A stretch of DNA of 64,000 bases from Bacillota bacterium (GCA_017543265.1 JAFYGI010000059.1:1-64000), one strand, 5' to 3'. Shown: positions 26,026-35,498, counted from the first letter of the stretch. The notes: generated by a model not told the origin, from the sequence alone. A program made the numbers and translations.

Positions 26026-26580
26026 ATGGTATATTTTATCCTGTCTAACGGCCTTACGGGCCGCGGTGTGGTCCTTATCGTGACCATGGCGATACTTTGC
26101 GTAATGTTTTGGTATGCTGCGGTGCCCTATCTTTGCGTGCGCTTTGGCAGACCCGTCAGCAGAAACAGGTTTTTGCTGCGAATGATATTATATACGGCCG
26201 TGCTGATACTGCTGCATACGGTATGGTTTTTTGCCGAAAGTGCGGAGGCCTACGGCTTTGACCCGACTATGGCATCAACATATCCGCCCGAACTTATGAA
26301 CGTTGTTGCGATAATTGCGCTGATCGTGTCGATAACCGCGTGCGCGGCGGCTGTCATAAGCTACAATGTGTTCAAGCACACAAGGGGTGTGGATGTAAGG
26401 CTGCCTGAGGATTACCGCCGTGTTAAGCCCGTAAAGGCAACGGTCACGCAGGTCGATTCCCTTACTGCGGTGGAATACGGCGGCAATAAATACTATATGG
26501 CCAAAAATTTTCACTGTACCCTGCGCGACCATATCAGGGTGCGCATAATAGAGGGCAGGGAAAACTGCTATCTTGCATGA
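26026..26580 (+). CDS. Membrane protein with a small C-terminal soluble domain, function unknown
   Basis: A 184-residue protein with three hydrophobic spans (about 14-34, 48-68, 86-112) and a C-terminal part from 125 (KPVKATVTQVDSLTAVEYGGNKYYMAKNF...). That tail has an OB-like or NfeD-like pattern of short beta strands, which is only a by-eye likeness. It starts 12 bases after leuA behind GGGGGCAGCA and may be on its transcript. Family not recognised. Confidence 0.65.
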   Translation: MVYFILSNGLTGRGVVLIVTMAILCVMFWYAAVPYLCVRFGRPVSRNRFLLRMILYTAVLILLHTVWFFAESAEAYGFDPTMASTYPPELMNVVAIIALIVSITACAAAVISYNVFKHTRGVDVRLPEDYRRVKPVKATVTQVDSLTAVEYGGNKYYMAKNFHCTLRDHIRVRIIEGRENCYLA

Positions 26581-26599
26581 CACTTTTAAGGAGATATAA

Positions 26600-27016
26600 A
26601 TGATAAAAGAGGTTTTTTCCGAGCAGGAAACATACGATTTTGCATATTCGCTTGCGCAGTCGGCGCAAAAGGGCGATATATACTGCCTCTGCGGTGATCT
26701 GGGTGTCGGCAAGACCGTCTTTACAAAGGGCTTTGCAAGGGGTCTGGGCATTTCGGAGCATATAACCAGCCCGACCTTTACCATTGTAAACGAGTATGAC
26801 GGCAGGTGCAGGTTTTATCACTTTGACGTATACAGAATATCCGACCCCGAGGAAATGTACGAGATCGGCTTTGACGAATATATCTTCGGCGGCGGCATCT
26901 GTCTGATAGAGTGGGCGGATATGATAAGGGAGCTTATACCGCCGAGTGCAAAATGGATAACCATTGAAAAGGACCTTGAAAAAAACGAGGATTACAGAAA
27001 AATAGAGGTAAAATAA
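26600..27016 (+). CDS. tsaE: TsaE, ATPase of the tRNA t6A biosynthesis complex
   Basis: A 138-residue P-loop protein with Walker A GDLGVGKT (about 35-42), the hallmark TSPTFTIVNEY, YHFDVYRISDPEEMYEIGFDEY and LIEWADMI. It drives the TsaB-TsaD complex, which adds threonylcarbamoyl to A37 of tRNAs that read ANN codons. AAGGAGATATAA precedes its ATG. tsaB follows with one base between, and rimI overlaps tsaB. Confidence 0.95.
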   Translation: MIKEVFSEQETYDFAYSLAQSAQKGDIYCLCGDLGVGKTVFTKGFARGLGISEHITSPTFTIVNEYDGRCRFYHFDVYRISDPEEMYEIGFDEYIFGGGICLIEWADMIRELIPPSAKWITIEKDLEKNEDYRKIEVK

Positions 27017-27017
27017 T

Positions 27018-27701
27018 ATGAAGATACTTGCTGTCGATACTACGGGGCTGGTTGCTTCTGCCGCTGTTTTGACAGATGATAAGCTTACGGCGGAGTATAC
27101 GCTCAATTACAAAAAAACACATTCACAGACACTTATGCCCATGATAGAAAAGATATGCGCCGATATGGAACTGGAGCTTGAAACGCTGGATTATATCGCC
27201 TGCGCATCGGGTCCCGGCTCGTTTACGGGGTTAAGGATAGGCGCGGCTGCCGCAAAGGGGCTTGCGCACGGTCTGGGCATAAAGATAATTCCCGTGCCCA
27301 CTCTGGATGCACTTGCGTACAACCTGCCATACAGCGAAAAGATAGTTGTGCCCATTATGGATGCACGCAGGGATCAGGTGTATACGGCCTTTTTTTCCAC
27401 ATCCGGGGGTAAGCTTGAAAAACTGAGCGAATATATGGCCGAAGACATAAATGTCGTGCTTGACAAGCTTGCGGGTCTTACCGACAGCGCTGTATTTCTG
27501 GGTGACGGCGTGCCCGTATTCAAGGAAAGGATACTTGCCTATCAGCCCGGACACACCTTTGCGCCGCCTTGCTCGGCCATGCAAAGGGCGGCCTGTGTTG
27601 CGGCTCTTGCAGCCCAAAGGATACCGCAGGCGGTGGACTGTGACGAGTTCGAGATACTCTATTTAAGAAAGTCTCAGGCCGAGAGGGAAATGGGTCTATG
27701 A
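27018..27701 (+). CDS. tsaB: TsaB, tRNA t6A biosynthesis scaffold protein
   Basis: A 227-residue protein of the actin-like ASKHA fold. Opening MKILAVDTTGLVASAAVL, then KTHSQTLMPMIEKI and ASGPGSFTGLRIGAAAAKGLAHGL are diagnostic for TsaB. It dimerises with TsaD; tsaD is not in this window. It is encoded between tsaE and rimI, the usual Firmicute order. Confidence 0.94.
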   Translation: MKILAVDTTGLVASAAVLTDDKLTAEYTLNYKKTHSQTLMPMIEKICADMELELETLDYIACASGPGSFTGLRIGAAAAKGLAHGLGIKIIPVPTLDALAYNLPYSEKIVVPIMDARRDQVYTAFFSTSGGKLEKLSEYMAEDINVVLDKLAGLTDSAVFLGDGVPVFKERILAYQPGHTFAPPCSAMQRAACVAALAAQRIPQAVDCDEFEILYLRKSQAEREMGL

Positions 27702-28156
27702 TAGAGGTCAGAGAAATGCGCTATGAGGATCTGGACGGCGTAATGGAGATAGAAAATGCCTGCTTTGCGGTGCCGTGGACACGGACATCTATGCAGGAGG
27801 AGCTGTTCAGCCTTATGAAGTTTTATTATGTTGCCCTGTATGACGGCAAAATAGCGGGATACGGCGGTATGTGGCACGTCGTGACCGAGGGACATATAAC
27901 AAATATTGCCGTTGCGCCGCAGTACAGGCGGCTTGGCGTGGGCAGTGCGGTGGTAAACAGACTTTTGCAGACCGCAAAGGAAAAGGAAATGATAGGCGTT
28001 ACTCTGGAGGTGCGTGTCAGCAATGCCGCAGCCAAGGCCTTGTACGAAAAGCACGGCTTTGTTTCGACGGGTATCAGGGCAAAATACTACACAGACAATA
28101 ACGAGGATGCCTATATAATGTGGCATTACCTTATTCCGCTGGAGGATATTACATAA
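27698..28156 (+). CDS. rimI: Ribosomal protein alanine N-acetyltransferase RimI
   Basis: A 152-residue GNAT acetyltransferase. It has EIENACFAVPWTRTSMQEEL, the acetyl-CoA loop QYRRLGVGSAVVNRLL (about 70-85) and EVRVSNAAAKALYEKHGFVSTGIRAKYY, all typical of RimI. It acetylates the N-terminus of S18 in E. coli; substrates in Firmicutes may be wider. Its start overlaps the end of tsaB by four bases (ATGA). Confidence 0.92.
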   Translation: MIEVREMRYEDLDGVMEIENACFAVPWTRTSMQEELFSLMKFYYVALYDGKIAGYGGMWHVVTEGHITNIAVAPQYRRLGVGSAVVNRLLQTAKEKEMIGVTLEVRVSNAAAKALYEKHGFVSTGIRAKYYTDNNEDAYIMWHYLIPLEDIT

Positions 28157-28162
28157 AAGCAA

Positions 28163-28189
28163 GGGGGCGAATAAACGTCCCCTTTTTTT
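28163..28189 (+). terminator. Intrinsic terminator of the tsaE-tsaB-rimI operon
   Basis: GGGGGCG (28163-28169), a short loop, CGTCCCC (28176-28182) and a run of seven T. Confidence 0.9.
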
Positions 28190-28222
28190 GCACTATAGGA
28201 AACTTACCGTAAAAAGAATACA

Positions 28223-28287
28223 CGGCAAAAACGCAAATGTTTCTTCTTCTACCCACTCTAAAGGAATATCATTTGCGGGGCTTGCCG
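28223..28287. repeat. Single nested palindrome related to the 13-kb repeat
   Basis: CGGCAA (28223-28228) pairs with TTGCCG (28282-28287), and inside it CGCAAATG (28232-28239) pairs with CATTTGCG (28270-28277). CAAATGTTTCT and CCACTC...ATCATTTG are shared with the 82-base units at 13044-13277. It lies between the rimI terminator and the promoter of the Lon-like gene. Confidence 0.75.
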
Positions 28288-28335
28288 CTATAAACAAGGC
28301 AACAAAAAAATGGGTAATGTCAAATGCACAAACAA

Positions 28336-28364
28336 TTGAAATTATTTTTATTTTATGATATACT
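28336..28364 (+). promoter_or_regulatory. Promoter for the Lon-like protease gene
   Basis: TTGAAA (28336-28341), 17-base spacer, TATACT (28359-28364), 41 bases before the ATG at 28405, which has AAAGAGGTGCAGG as its ribosome site. Confidence 0.7.
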
Positions 28365-28404
28365 TATACTATATACTTTATAAACGGGAAAGAGGTGCAG
28401 GCGC

Positions 28405-30777
28405 ATGATAGAAAAACTTGACTACACACAGCTTAAAAGGATATACAAGCAAAGTGATATAACACACAAGACCAAAAAGGAAATGGATAGGATAATAGGC
28501 CAGTCTTCGGGTGCGGAGGCGCTTAAATTCGGCCTTTCGATAAAGCGTAAGGGGTATAATATCTATGTAAGCGGCGTGCCGGGCAGCGGCAAGACCAGCT
28601 TTGCGGAGTATTATGCAAAAAAACAGGCGGCAAAGGAGCCCGTACCGAAAGACCTTGCCTATGTATATAATTTCAAGGATCCCAAGGAGCCTGTACTGCT
28701 TACTTTTGATGCGGGCAAGGGCAGGGAGTTTGCAAACGATATGTCCGAGCTTATACAGCTTATCACCGTTGAGATACCCAAGGTTTTTTCAAATGATGAG
28801 TACGAGCAGGAAAACGCACATCTGATGAAAAAATTTCAGGAGCAGCGCGACGAGGCGGTAAAAACACTTACACAGGCCGCGAAGGAGGAGGGCTTTTCGC
28901 TTAAATTCGGCAGCGGCGGTGTATATTTCCTGCCGATAGTTGACGGAAAGGCTATTTCCGAGGCCGAGTATGAGGAACTGGAGGAAGAGGAAAAGGACGA
29001 ACTTGCCGAAGCCTCCGAGGATATACAGGCTATGGCGGGCGACACCATGCGTTTGCTGCGCACCATAGACAAAAATGCAAAGCGTGAGGCGGAAACGCAG
29101 GATTACAACCTGGCCTTGCTTACCGTGGGACGCTTTATGTCATCCATACTTGAAAAATATGTCGATAATGAGCCTGTCAGCAGCTATCTTCTTAACGTCA
29201 AGGAGGATATTATCGCCAACATACAGGATTTTACGGGACAAAACGACAGCGGCGAGGATGATGCGCTCAATGCGGTTATGCCGTGGGCCGTAAAGCGCCC
29301 TTCGGACGAGCATCTTACAAAATATGCGGTAAATCTTATTACGGATAACAGCGGGGCCAAAAATGCGCCTGTTGTTGTAAGCTTTAATCCCACTTATACA
29401 TACCTTGTGGGCGAGCTTGAATACGATACGGAAAACGGCAACCTTTACACCGATTTTACAAAAATAAAGGGCGGCCTTATCCATAAGGCAAACGGCGGCT
29501 ACCTTATTTTGCAGGTGACGGATCTTTTGTCAAGCCCGTTTGCGTGGGAAACTCTCCGCCGCGTTTTAAAAACGGGCGAGATAAATATAGAGCCTATGCG
29601 CGAATACCAGATAAGCGGCCTTGCCGTTACCGCGCTTCGCCCGCAGCCCGCCAAGGTGGACCTTAAGGTTATACTTATAGGCACAAATTATTATATGGAT
29701 CTTCTCAGCGAGTACGACGACGAGTTTGCAAAGCAGTTTAAAATAACCGCTATGTTCGATTACGAGATGGACAGCACGCCCGAAAATATGAGCGCCATGA
29801 CGGAGTTTATAAAGGGCGCGGCAAAGGAGATAGGTACAAAGATAGACCTTCCCGCCGTGCTGGAGGTCTTTGAATATTCACAGCGCCTTGCACAGCGGCA
29901 GGATAAGCTGACCGTACTGTTTGGCAAGATAAACGACCTGCTTGTCGAGGCTGCCGAATACTCAAAGGGCAAGATCACGGCCGAGGCCGTTATAAAGGCA
30001 ATAGACCGCAAATACAGCCGTGTTGACCTTTACAGAAAAAAATATCTTGCCATGATACTTGAAAACGATATAATGATAGCAACGGACGGCAAAAGAGTGG
30101 GCGAGATAAACGGCCTTTGTGTTATGGAAACAAACGGCTATTCTTTCGGCCTGCCTACCAAAATAACCGCAAGTACCTATATGGGCAAAGCGGGTGTTGT
30201 AAATATTGAAAAAGAGGCTGAAATGAGCGGCAATATACATGACAAGGGCGTGCAGGTGCTTACGGGCTACCTTGGCGAGACCTTTGCACAGCGGTTCCCC
30301 CTTACATTGAGCTGCCGCCTTTGCTTTGAGCAAAACTACAACGGTGTTGACGGCGACAGCGCCTCCAGCACGGAGCTTTATGCGGTCATTTCCTCGCTTT
30401 CGGGTGTGCCTATAGACCAGCGTTTTGCGGTCACGGGCAGCATAAATCAAAAGGGTGTTATCCAGCCCATAGGCGGCGTTACCGAAAAAATAGAGGGCTT
30501 TTTTGAGGTCTGCAAAAGCCGCGGCCTGAAGAACAATGCCGTTATCATTCCAAAGCAGAATGTGCGCGATCTGGTACTGAAGGACGAGGTAATAGAGGCT
30601 GTCAGGGCGGGTGAATTTACCGTCTATGCAATAGAGCATATAAACGAGGGTATAGAGCTTTTAATGGGCAAAAAGGCGGGAGAACGCAACAAAAACGGTA
30701 ATTTCCCGCGCGGCACAATAAATTACCTTGTACATAAAAAGTTAAAGGAATACGATGCAAACAGTGAACAGGATTGA
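28405..30777 (+). CDS. Lon-like ATP-dependent protease (AAA plus S16 domain)
   Basis: A 790-residue protein of the Lon-related family lacking the LAN substrate domain. Walker A is GVPGSGKTS near 56-64; a long helical insertion (about 125-250) follows; GGLIHKANGGYLILQ near 355 carries the second ATPase motif. The S16 protease domain has its nucleophile in GVDGDSAS at Ser652 and the dyad lysine in GGVTEKIEGF at Lys695; the 43-residue spacing equals that of E. coli Lon (679 and 722). It should degrade proteins in the cytoplasm. It is the first gene of a run with a pseudouridine synthase and comF, which it overlaps by 23 bases. Confidence 0.92.
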   Translation: MIEKLDYTQLKRIYKQSDITHKTKKEMDRIIGQSSGAEALKFGLSIKRKGYNIYVSGVPGSGKTSFAEYYAKKQAAKEPVPKDLAYVYNFKDPKEPVLLTFDAGKGREFANDMSELIQLITVEIPKVFSNDEYEQENAHLMKKFQEQRDEAVKTLTQAAKEEGFSLKFGSGGVYFLPIVDGKAISEAEYEELEEEEKDELAEASEDIQAMAGDTMRLLRTIDKNAKREAETQDYNLALLTVGRFMSSILEKYVDNEPVSSYLLNVKEDIIANIQDFTGQNDSGEDDALNAVMPWAVKRPSDEHLTKYAVNLITDNSGAKNAPVVVSFNPTYTYLVGELEYDTENGNLYTDFTKIKGGLIHKANGGYLILQVTDLLSSPFAWETLRRVLKTGEINIEPMREYQISGLAVTALRPQPAKVDLKVILIGTNYYMDLLSEYDDEFAKQFKITAMFDYEMDSTPENMSAMTEFIKGAAKEIGTKIDLPAVLEVFEYSQRLAQRQDKLTVLFGKINDLLVEAAEYSKGKITAEAVIKAIDRKYSRVDLYRKKYLAMILENDIMIATDGKRVGEINGLCVMETNGYSFGLPTKITASTYMGKAGVVNIEKEAEMSGNIHDKGVQVLTGYLGETFAQRFPLTLSCRLCFEQNYNGVDGDSASSTELYAVISSLSGVPIDQRFAVTGSINQKGVIQPIGGVTEKIEGFFEVCKSRGLKNNAVIIPKQNVRDLVLKDEVIEAVRAGEFTVYAIEHINEGIELLMGKKAGERNKNGNFPRGTINYLVHKKLKEYDANSEQD

Positions 30778-31378
30778 TATTGTTTTTGAGGATGAATATT
30801 TGCTTGTGATAAACAAGCCTGCGGGGATACTGTCGCAATGTGACGGCGAGGACGACATTGTAAGCTATGCGGGTGCCCATACGGGCGGTGATGTATTTAT
30901 CGTAAACCGTCTGGACAGACCCGTGGGCGGCCTTGTGCTGCTGGCAAAGGACAAAAAAACGGCAGCGGCGCTTACGGCGGCAAATATGGAAAAATACTAC
31001 CTTGCCGTGGTTTGCGGGGTGCCTGCGGACAGCGCAAGGCTTGAAAACTATCTTTTTCACGACAAGCGGCTGAATGTAGTCAAAAATGTCAATAAGGGCA
31101 TGGGAAAGCTTGCGGTTTTGGAGTATGAAAAGCTGTGGCAAAGGGAAGATACCGCGCTTTTGAAGATACATCTTCTTACGGGCAGGCATCACCAGATAAG
31201 GGCGCAGATGCTTTTTAACGGCACACCCATATACGGCGACACCAAGTATAATCCCGCCTTTAAGCATAAGCGCGGCATAATGCCCGCCCTGTTCAGCCAT
31301 ATACTTTGTTTTGCTCATCCCGTAACAAAAGAAGAACTGCGCTTTGAAGTGTATCCGAATGATGAAATATTTAACTAA
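30755..31378 (+). CDS. RluA family pseudouridine synthase
   Basis: A 207-residue single-domain synthase without the S4 domain. The start of the fold is IVFEDEYLLVINKPAGI, the catalytic Asp lies in VNRLDRPVGGLVLLAKDKK (about 53), and LLTGRHHQIRAQM is the typical RluA-family segment. It isomerises uridine in rRNA or tRNA; the target cannot be named from this. The ATG at 30755 lies inside the end of the Lon-like gene and follows TTAAAGGAATACG. Confidence 0.9.
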   Translation: MQTVNRIDIVFEDEYLLVINKPAGILSQCDGEDDIVSYAGAHTGGDVFIVNRLDRPVGGLVLLAKDKKTAAALTAANMEKYYLAVVCGVPADSARLENYLFHDKRLNVVKNVNKGMGKLAVLEYEKLWQREDTALLKIHLLTGRHHQIRAQMLFNGTPIYGDTKYNPAFKHKRGIMPALFSHILCFAHPVTKEELRFEVYPNDEIFN

Positions 31379-32099
31379 AGCAATAGAGCTTATACTGGAG
31401 CTTATATATCCAAACCGCTGTATCTGCTGTGACGAGGTGCTGGAATTTGGCGAGGACCCGTGGCTTTGTCACGGCTGCGCCGAAAAGGTAAAGCCCATAA
31501 CGGGAAAGGTGTGCAGGGTCTGCGGCGTACCTATTGCCGCAAACGATATATGCTCCGACTGCAGCGACAAAAAGCTGTATTTTAAAAGGGCCTACTGCGC
31601 CTTTGAATACAAAAATGAGGTAAGGCAGGCCATACATAATATAAAATTCAACAACTGTCCGAGGTATCTTAAGTATTTTGCGGATATTTTATGCTCATAC
31701 GCAAATGACAGGGGCTTTGAGGGCGCGGATATAGTGACCTTTGTGCCCATGCGCCCCAAAAACCGGAGAAAACGCGGCTATAATCAGAGCGAACTTTTGG
31801 CAAAGGAGCTTGCAAGGCGCGGTATGGGCGAGTTTATGCCGCTGCTTTTAAAAGTAAAGGACACCAAAAATCAGCATGACATAGCAAAAGAAGAAAGACG
31901 CAAAAATCTGAAAAATGCCTTTGCGCCCATAGACCCCGACAAAATCAAGGGAAAGAAGATACTGCTTGCGGATGATATCTATACCACGGGCAGTACCGCG
32001 AACGAGTGTGCCAAAACGCTGATAAAGGCAGGCGCACAAAGTGTGGAGGTAATTTGTATTGCCATTGTAAACAAAAGAGACCCGAATATGGACAAATAA
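31359..32099 (+). CDS. comF: ComF family phosphoribosyltransferase-like protein
   Basis: About 246 residues. A double zinc ribbon opens the protein (CICC, CHGC near 16-38; CRVCGVP and CSDC near 52-66), followed by a PRTase-like domain with RKRGYNQSELLAKELA and the PRPP motif ILLADDIYTTGSTANECA. In competent bacteria, ComF helps DNA uptake; in non-competent ones its role is less clear. The start is uncertain: two adjacent ATGs (31359, 31362) lie inside the previous gene, and neither has a strong ribosome site. Confidence 0.86.
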   Translation: MMKYLTKAIELILELIYPNRCICCDEVLEFGEDPWLCHGCAEKVKPITGKVCRVCGVPIAANDICSDCSDKKLYFKRAYCAFEYKNEVRQAIHNIKFNNCPRYLKYFADILCSYANDRGFEGADIVTFVPMRPKNRRKRGYNQSELLAKELARRGMGEFMPLLLKVKDTKNQHDIAKEERRKNLKNAFAPIDPDKIKGKKILLADDIYTTGSTANECAKTLIKAGAQSVEVICIAIVNKRDPNMDK

Positions 32100-32141
32100 T
32101 AACGTAAGTACAATACCAAAGAGTGTAAGTAAACATAAAAG

Positions 32142-32175
32142 CCCCGAAAGCATTATGCCTTCGGGGACTTTTTTT
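32142..32175. terminator. Intrinsic terminator after comF
   Basis: CCCCGAAAG (32142-32150) pairs with CTTCGGGG (32159-32166), then ACTTTTTTT. The reverse complement also has a T-rich tail, so it may serve the convergent pectate lyase gene, whose stop codon is at 32174. Confidence 0.88.
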
Positions 32176-34330
32176 ATCGGTCTTTTTCTGCGGGGAAAAT
32201 GTAGCTTTCCACCAGTGTTTTTTGCATTATTTTTGCTGCATCGTCGGCTGTGACCGTGTTATCGTTATCGACATCAATGTATTCAAGCCAGTCCTTTGTG
32301 GCGTTTTGCAGCGGGAAGGTCGTTCTTTCCACCAATGCCCTCTGGAGCACAAGTGATGCATCCGTAGCCGTTACCGTACCGTCGGCATCGGCATCGCCGT
32401 AAACATATACGGGTGTCGGTGCGGGCTCACCGCCAAGCTCGGCAACTTCTATATAATAAAAGCCCGCATCCTGCTTGGGAACAATGGTGTAGGTGCCCGC
32501 ATCAAGCAACTCTATCGTTGTGACGGTGTCGTCACCCTTGCAGCCCGACTGGAAGGTACCGTGATAAACGGCATCGGGGTCGGCCGTGTTTTTTACCTCC
32601 ATACGCACGGGAGCGGTCGCTGCGCTGCCCGCAATAAGGGTGAGCCTTGCCTGTGCCTTTGTTGTAAAGGTAATATTGCCGCTTGATGAAAAACAGCCCG
32701 AATATTTGTAGGCCTCGGTGCCGCGGTAGCCCGATGCGGAGCCGTTCTTGCAGCTTATATTGCCGCTGAAGTAGTCTCCCGTGCCGTCTTCACCGCCGAA
32801 TGAAGAAAATGTACCGCTTTCCGCGGGGTCAAAGTAATATACTTTGCTTACATTTCCCTTTGCCTTTGGTGCGGAAATATCGGGCATATCGGGTATGGCT
32901 GTCTCACTTTCGCAGCCTGCGTTTTTCAGCACGTTTTCCTTTGCCTTTTCGGGGCTTTCAAGTATGTAATCATTGCCTGCTATATAGCCCGACGCATCAA
33001 AGTTGTTGTAGGTGTAGCCGCCGCCCTTTGTGGTAAAGTCTTCGGCGGTCAGGCGGTATTCGCGGCTCGGCGCGTTAAAATAATCTATACCCTCGGCGCT
33101 TTCGCGGCAGTTTGTCATAATGTTGTTATACGCCTTTATCACGCCGCCGTCGTTGCCCGAAAACTTTGAGGCATAGCCGCCCTGGGACGAGGTAAGAAAC
33201 GGCGAAGCCGAGTCCTCAAAATAATTGTTTTCGGCGAAAATGCTGCAGTTGCAGGTCGCACCTATGCAGTAGGCATCAACGCCGTTGTAATAGTTGTTGT
33301 AAACGTGTATATTGTGCCACCTTACACGAGGTGTACGCTGATTTGTGTTTTCAAAGTAATTGTGGTGGAAGGTGATATTGCCCGTTGTTTCACGGCTGGT
33401 GGAGCTGGAGCCGATAAGGGAGGTCTTGTCCGTTGTGTTAAAATGGTTGTAGGAGACCGTCACATTATTGCATTCCCTCAGATCGCAGGAGCCGTCACCG
33501 TGCAGCTTGTCCCTTTCGGCCGAACTGTCCTTGGGGTTGTAGCCCGAGTAGAAATTGTTGTTGTGTATCCAAAGCTTTGTGGATTTTTCAAAGCCTATGG
33601 CATCCTCGACATAATCACGCATGGTCAGGTTTCGGAACTCCGTATCGCTGTTGTTGCCCGAGCCTATGCCCCAGCCGACAAAGCCCGAGTTGGGTCCCAC
33701 ACCCTCTATTGTAACGCCGCAGGTGTTTTTCCACATACCCGGCGAGGTGTCGCTTGAACTTAACGGAGTTACCGCGCCTATTACCCTTATGATAACGGGC
33801 TTGCCGCCGTTAAGGCTGTTAAGACCGCTGATTATGCTTTTTATGGTCTTGTTTTTATATACGTTTTTCTTGTTGTCCTCGGTAACGTAAAGCACAAGCG
33901 CGTTGTCGGGCACGGTGCCGTCCATATTGTATGCGCCGGGTGCATTGTCCGTGCCGTCAAAGGCAAAGCCCGAACGGTCATAGGCCTGCGGTACGGCGGT
34001 GTAAACGATTATTTCGCTCTCCTTGCCGTCCTTAACTGCCGTTACCTTGATGTCATAGCTTGTACCGCCTTTAAGACCGAGTACATCAACACGGTAGGAA
34101 TTGCCGCTTATGTTTCGCACAAGCTGTGCATCAACGCTTTTATAGACGGCTGCCGTGCTTTCTTTGTAATATGCCTTGTACTGCGCGCCCTCCGTGCCGT
34201 TCCATTCAACAAAGGCCGACTCGTACCAGCTGCCCTGCATCAGAACGCTTTCGGCCGCATATACATTGCAGATATTGATACTTCCGAGCATTGCCGCTGC
34301 GGCAAGTATGGCTGAAATAAATTTTTTCAT
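32174..34330 (-). CDS. Secreted pectate lyase (PL1) with dockerin
   Basis: A 718-residue exported polysaccharide lyase. Signal peptide 1-25 (ends VYAAES). Residues 28-110 resemble a fibronectin type III-like module. Residues 120-480 are the PL1 right-handed beta-helix, with STKLWIHNNNF, GDGSCDLRECNNVTVSYNHFNTTDKTSLIG split over the calcium/substrate cleft, and NTNQRTPRVRWHNIHVYNNYY holding the catalytic arginine region. A beta-rich module of carbohydrate-binding look follows (500-630). The C-terminus has two dockerin repeats (GDADADGTVTATDASLVLQR and DVDNDNTVTADDAAKIMQK), so the enzyme should dock to a cohesin scaffold on the cell or in the medium. It cleaves polygalacturonate in plant cell walls by beta elimination. 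Confidence 0.92.
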   Translation of the reverse strand: MKKFISAILAAAAMLGSINICNVYAAESVLMQGSWYESAFVEWNGTEGAQYKAYYKESTAAVYKSVDAQLVRNISGNSYRVDVLGLKGGTSYDIKVTAVKDGKESEIIVYTAVPQAYDRSGFAFDGTDNAPGAYNMDGTVPDNALVLYVTEDNKKNVYKNKTIKSIISGLNSLNGGKPVIIRVIGAVTPLSSSDTSPGMWKNTCGVTIEGVGPNSGFVGWGIGSGNNSDTEFRNLTMRDYVEDAIGFEKSTKLWIHNNNFYSGYNPKDSSAERDKLHGDGSCDLRECNNVTVSYNHFNTTDKTSLIGSSSTSRETTGNITFHHNYFENTNQRTPRVRWHNIHVYNNYYNGVDAYCIGATCNCSIFAENNYFEDSASPFLTSSQGGYASKFSGNDGGVIKAYNNIMTNCRESAEGIDYFNAPSREYRLTAEDFTTKGGGYTYNNFDASGYIAGNDYILESPEKAKENVLKNAGCESETAIPDMPDISAPKAKGNVSKVYYFDPAESGTFSSFGGEDGTGDYFSGNISCKNGSASGYRGTEAYKYSGCFSSSGNITFTTKAQARLTLIAGSAATAPVRMEVKNTADPDAVYHGTFQSGCKGDDTVTTIELLDAGTYTIVPKQDAGFYYIEVAELGGEPAPTPVYVYGDADADGTVTATDASLVLQRALVERTTFPLQNATKDWLEYIDVDNDNTVTADDAAKIMQKTLVESYIFPAEKDR

Positions 34331-34368
34331 TTTTATTACCCTCTTGTTATGAATATTTTTCTACTACA

Positions 34369-34397
34369 ATAATACTACTTAATTCTTGTTTTGTAAA
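34369..34397 (-). promoter_or_regulatory. Promoter for the pectate lyase gene
   Basis: On the minus strand: TTTACA, 17-base spacer, TATTAT (plus-strand 34397 down to 34369), with GAGGGTAATAAAA before the ATG. It diverges from the scrR promoter. Confidence 0.7.
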
Positions 34398-34437
34398 TAA
34401 ATATTATTGATTTTCGGACAAAACAAAAAAATAGCTG

Positions 34438-34487
34438 TTGATTTTAATGTGAAACTGTGAGATAATAAATGTGAAAACGGTATCACA
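34438..34487 (+). promoter_or_regulatory. scrR promoter with a LacI-type operator
   Basis: TTGATT (34438-34443), 17-base spacer, GATAAT (34461-34466). The palindrome TGTGAAAACGGTATCACA (34470-34487) overlaps the expected transcription start, has a central CG as LacI-family sites do, and is a fitting autoregulatory site for the regulator it precedes. Confidence 0.7.
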
Positions 34488-34514
34488 TAATTGTCGGAAT
34501 AAGGAGGCGGGTTT

Positions 34515-35498
34515 ATGAATATTTCGGAGTTTGCGGTCATCGCGGGCGTGTCTAAGTCCGCGGTGAGCCGATACTTTAACAACGGCTATTTAAGCGCCGA
34601 CAAAAAAGAAAAAATAGAGGAAGCACTTAAAAAAACGGGCTATGCGCCAAGTGCGGCGGCACGCACGGTGAAAACGCGCGTTACAAAGCTTGTGGGCGTT
34701 ATAATACCAAAGCTGTCAAGCGAAAGCTGCTCCAAGGTCGCAGAGGGCATAAGCGATGTGCTTGACGCGCAGGGCTACAAGCTGCTTTTGGTAAATACGG
34801 CCAACGATTCACACAAGGAGATTGAGTCGCTGGAGCTTTTCAGACAGAACAGGGTGGACGGCGTTATTTTGCTTGCTACGGTGTTCAGCGACCTGCATAA
34901 GGCTGTAATGAAAAAAATGAGAGTGCCGTTTGTGATAGTGGGGCAGGAAATGAAGGGCTTTAACTGTGTCTGCCATAATGACGAGGGTGCGGCCTTTGCA
35001 CTTACAAAGCTGATGATAGAAAAGGGCGTTAAAAAGCCGGGCATAATCGGCGTTACAAGGGATGATGCCGCCGCGGGTGCGGCAAGATGGAACGGTTTTT
35101 TAAATGCTGTTGCAAAGGCGGGGCTGACCTTTAACGAGGATTTTTCGGAAATGTCGGAGTTTACAATGGATTCGGGATACAGGGCGGCAAAAAGGCTGTT
35201 TTCACACAGGGAAAGACCCGACGGCGTATTTTGCGCTACCGATACCATTGCTGCGGGCGCGGAGCTTTACTGCCGCGAAAACGGCATCAGTATACCCGAT
35301 GATGTGATGATGTGTGCCATAGGCGACTCCAAGATGGGCAGGGTAGCCTATCCATCGCTGACAACGGCGCATCTTCATTACAAGACCGCGGGAAAAGAAG
35401 CGGCGGAAATGCTTCTTCACGCCATAAAAAACGGCGACGAGATACAGCGTATATTACAGCTTGATTTTGATATAATAGAGAGGGACTCCACAAGCTGA
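34515..35498 (+). CDS. scrR: LacI family transcriptional regulator of the sucrose operon (ScrR-like)
   Basis: A 327-residue LacI-family protein. The helix-turn-helix ISEFAVIAGVSKSAVSRYFNNGYLS (2-26) is followed by the hinge helix region and a periplasmic-binding-like effector domain (VGVIIPKLSSES... to the end), with PDGVFCATDTIAAGAELY. It lies just upstream of sucrose uptake and hydrolysis genes, so it probably represses them until sucrose or a sugar phosphate is bound; the specificity is from context. AAGGAGGCGGG precedes the ATG. Confidence 0.85.
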   Translation: MNISEFAVIAGVSKSAVSRYFNNGYLSADKKEKIEEALKKTGYAPSAAARTVKTRVTKLVGVIIPKLSSESCSKVAEGISDVLDAQGYKLLLVNTANDSHKEIESLELFRQNRVDGVILLATVFSDLHKAVMKKMRVPFVIVGQEMKGFNCVCHNDEGAAFALTKLMIEKGVKKPGIIGVTRDDAAAGAARWNGFLNAVAKAGLTFNEDFSEMSEFTMDSGYRAAKRLFSHRERPDGVFCATDTIAAGAELYCRENGISIPDDVMMCAIGDSKMGRVAYPSLTTAHLHYKTAGKEAAEMLLHAIKNGDEIQRILQLDFDIIERDSTS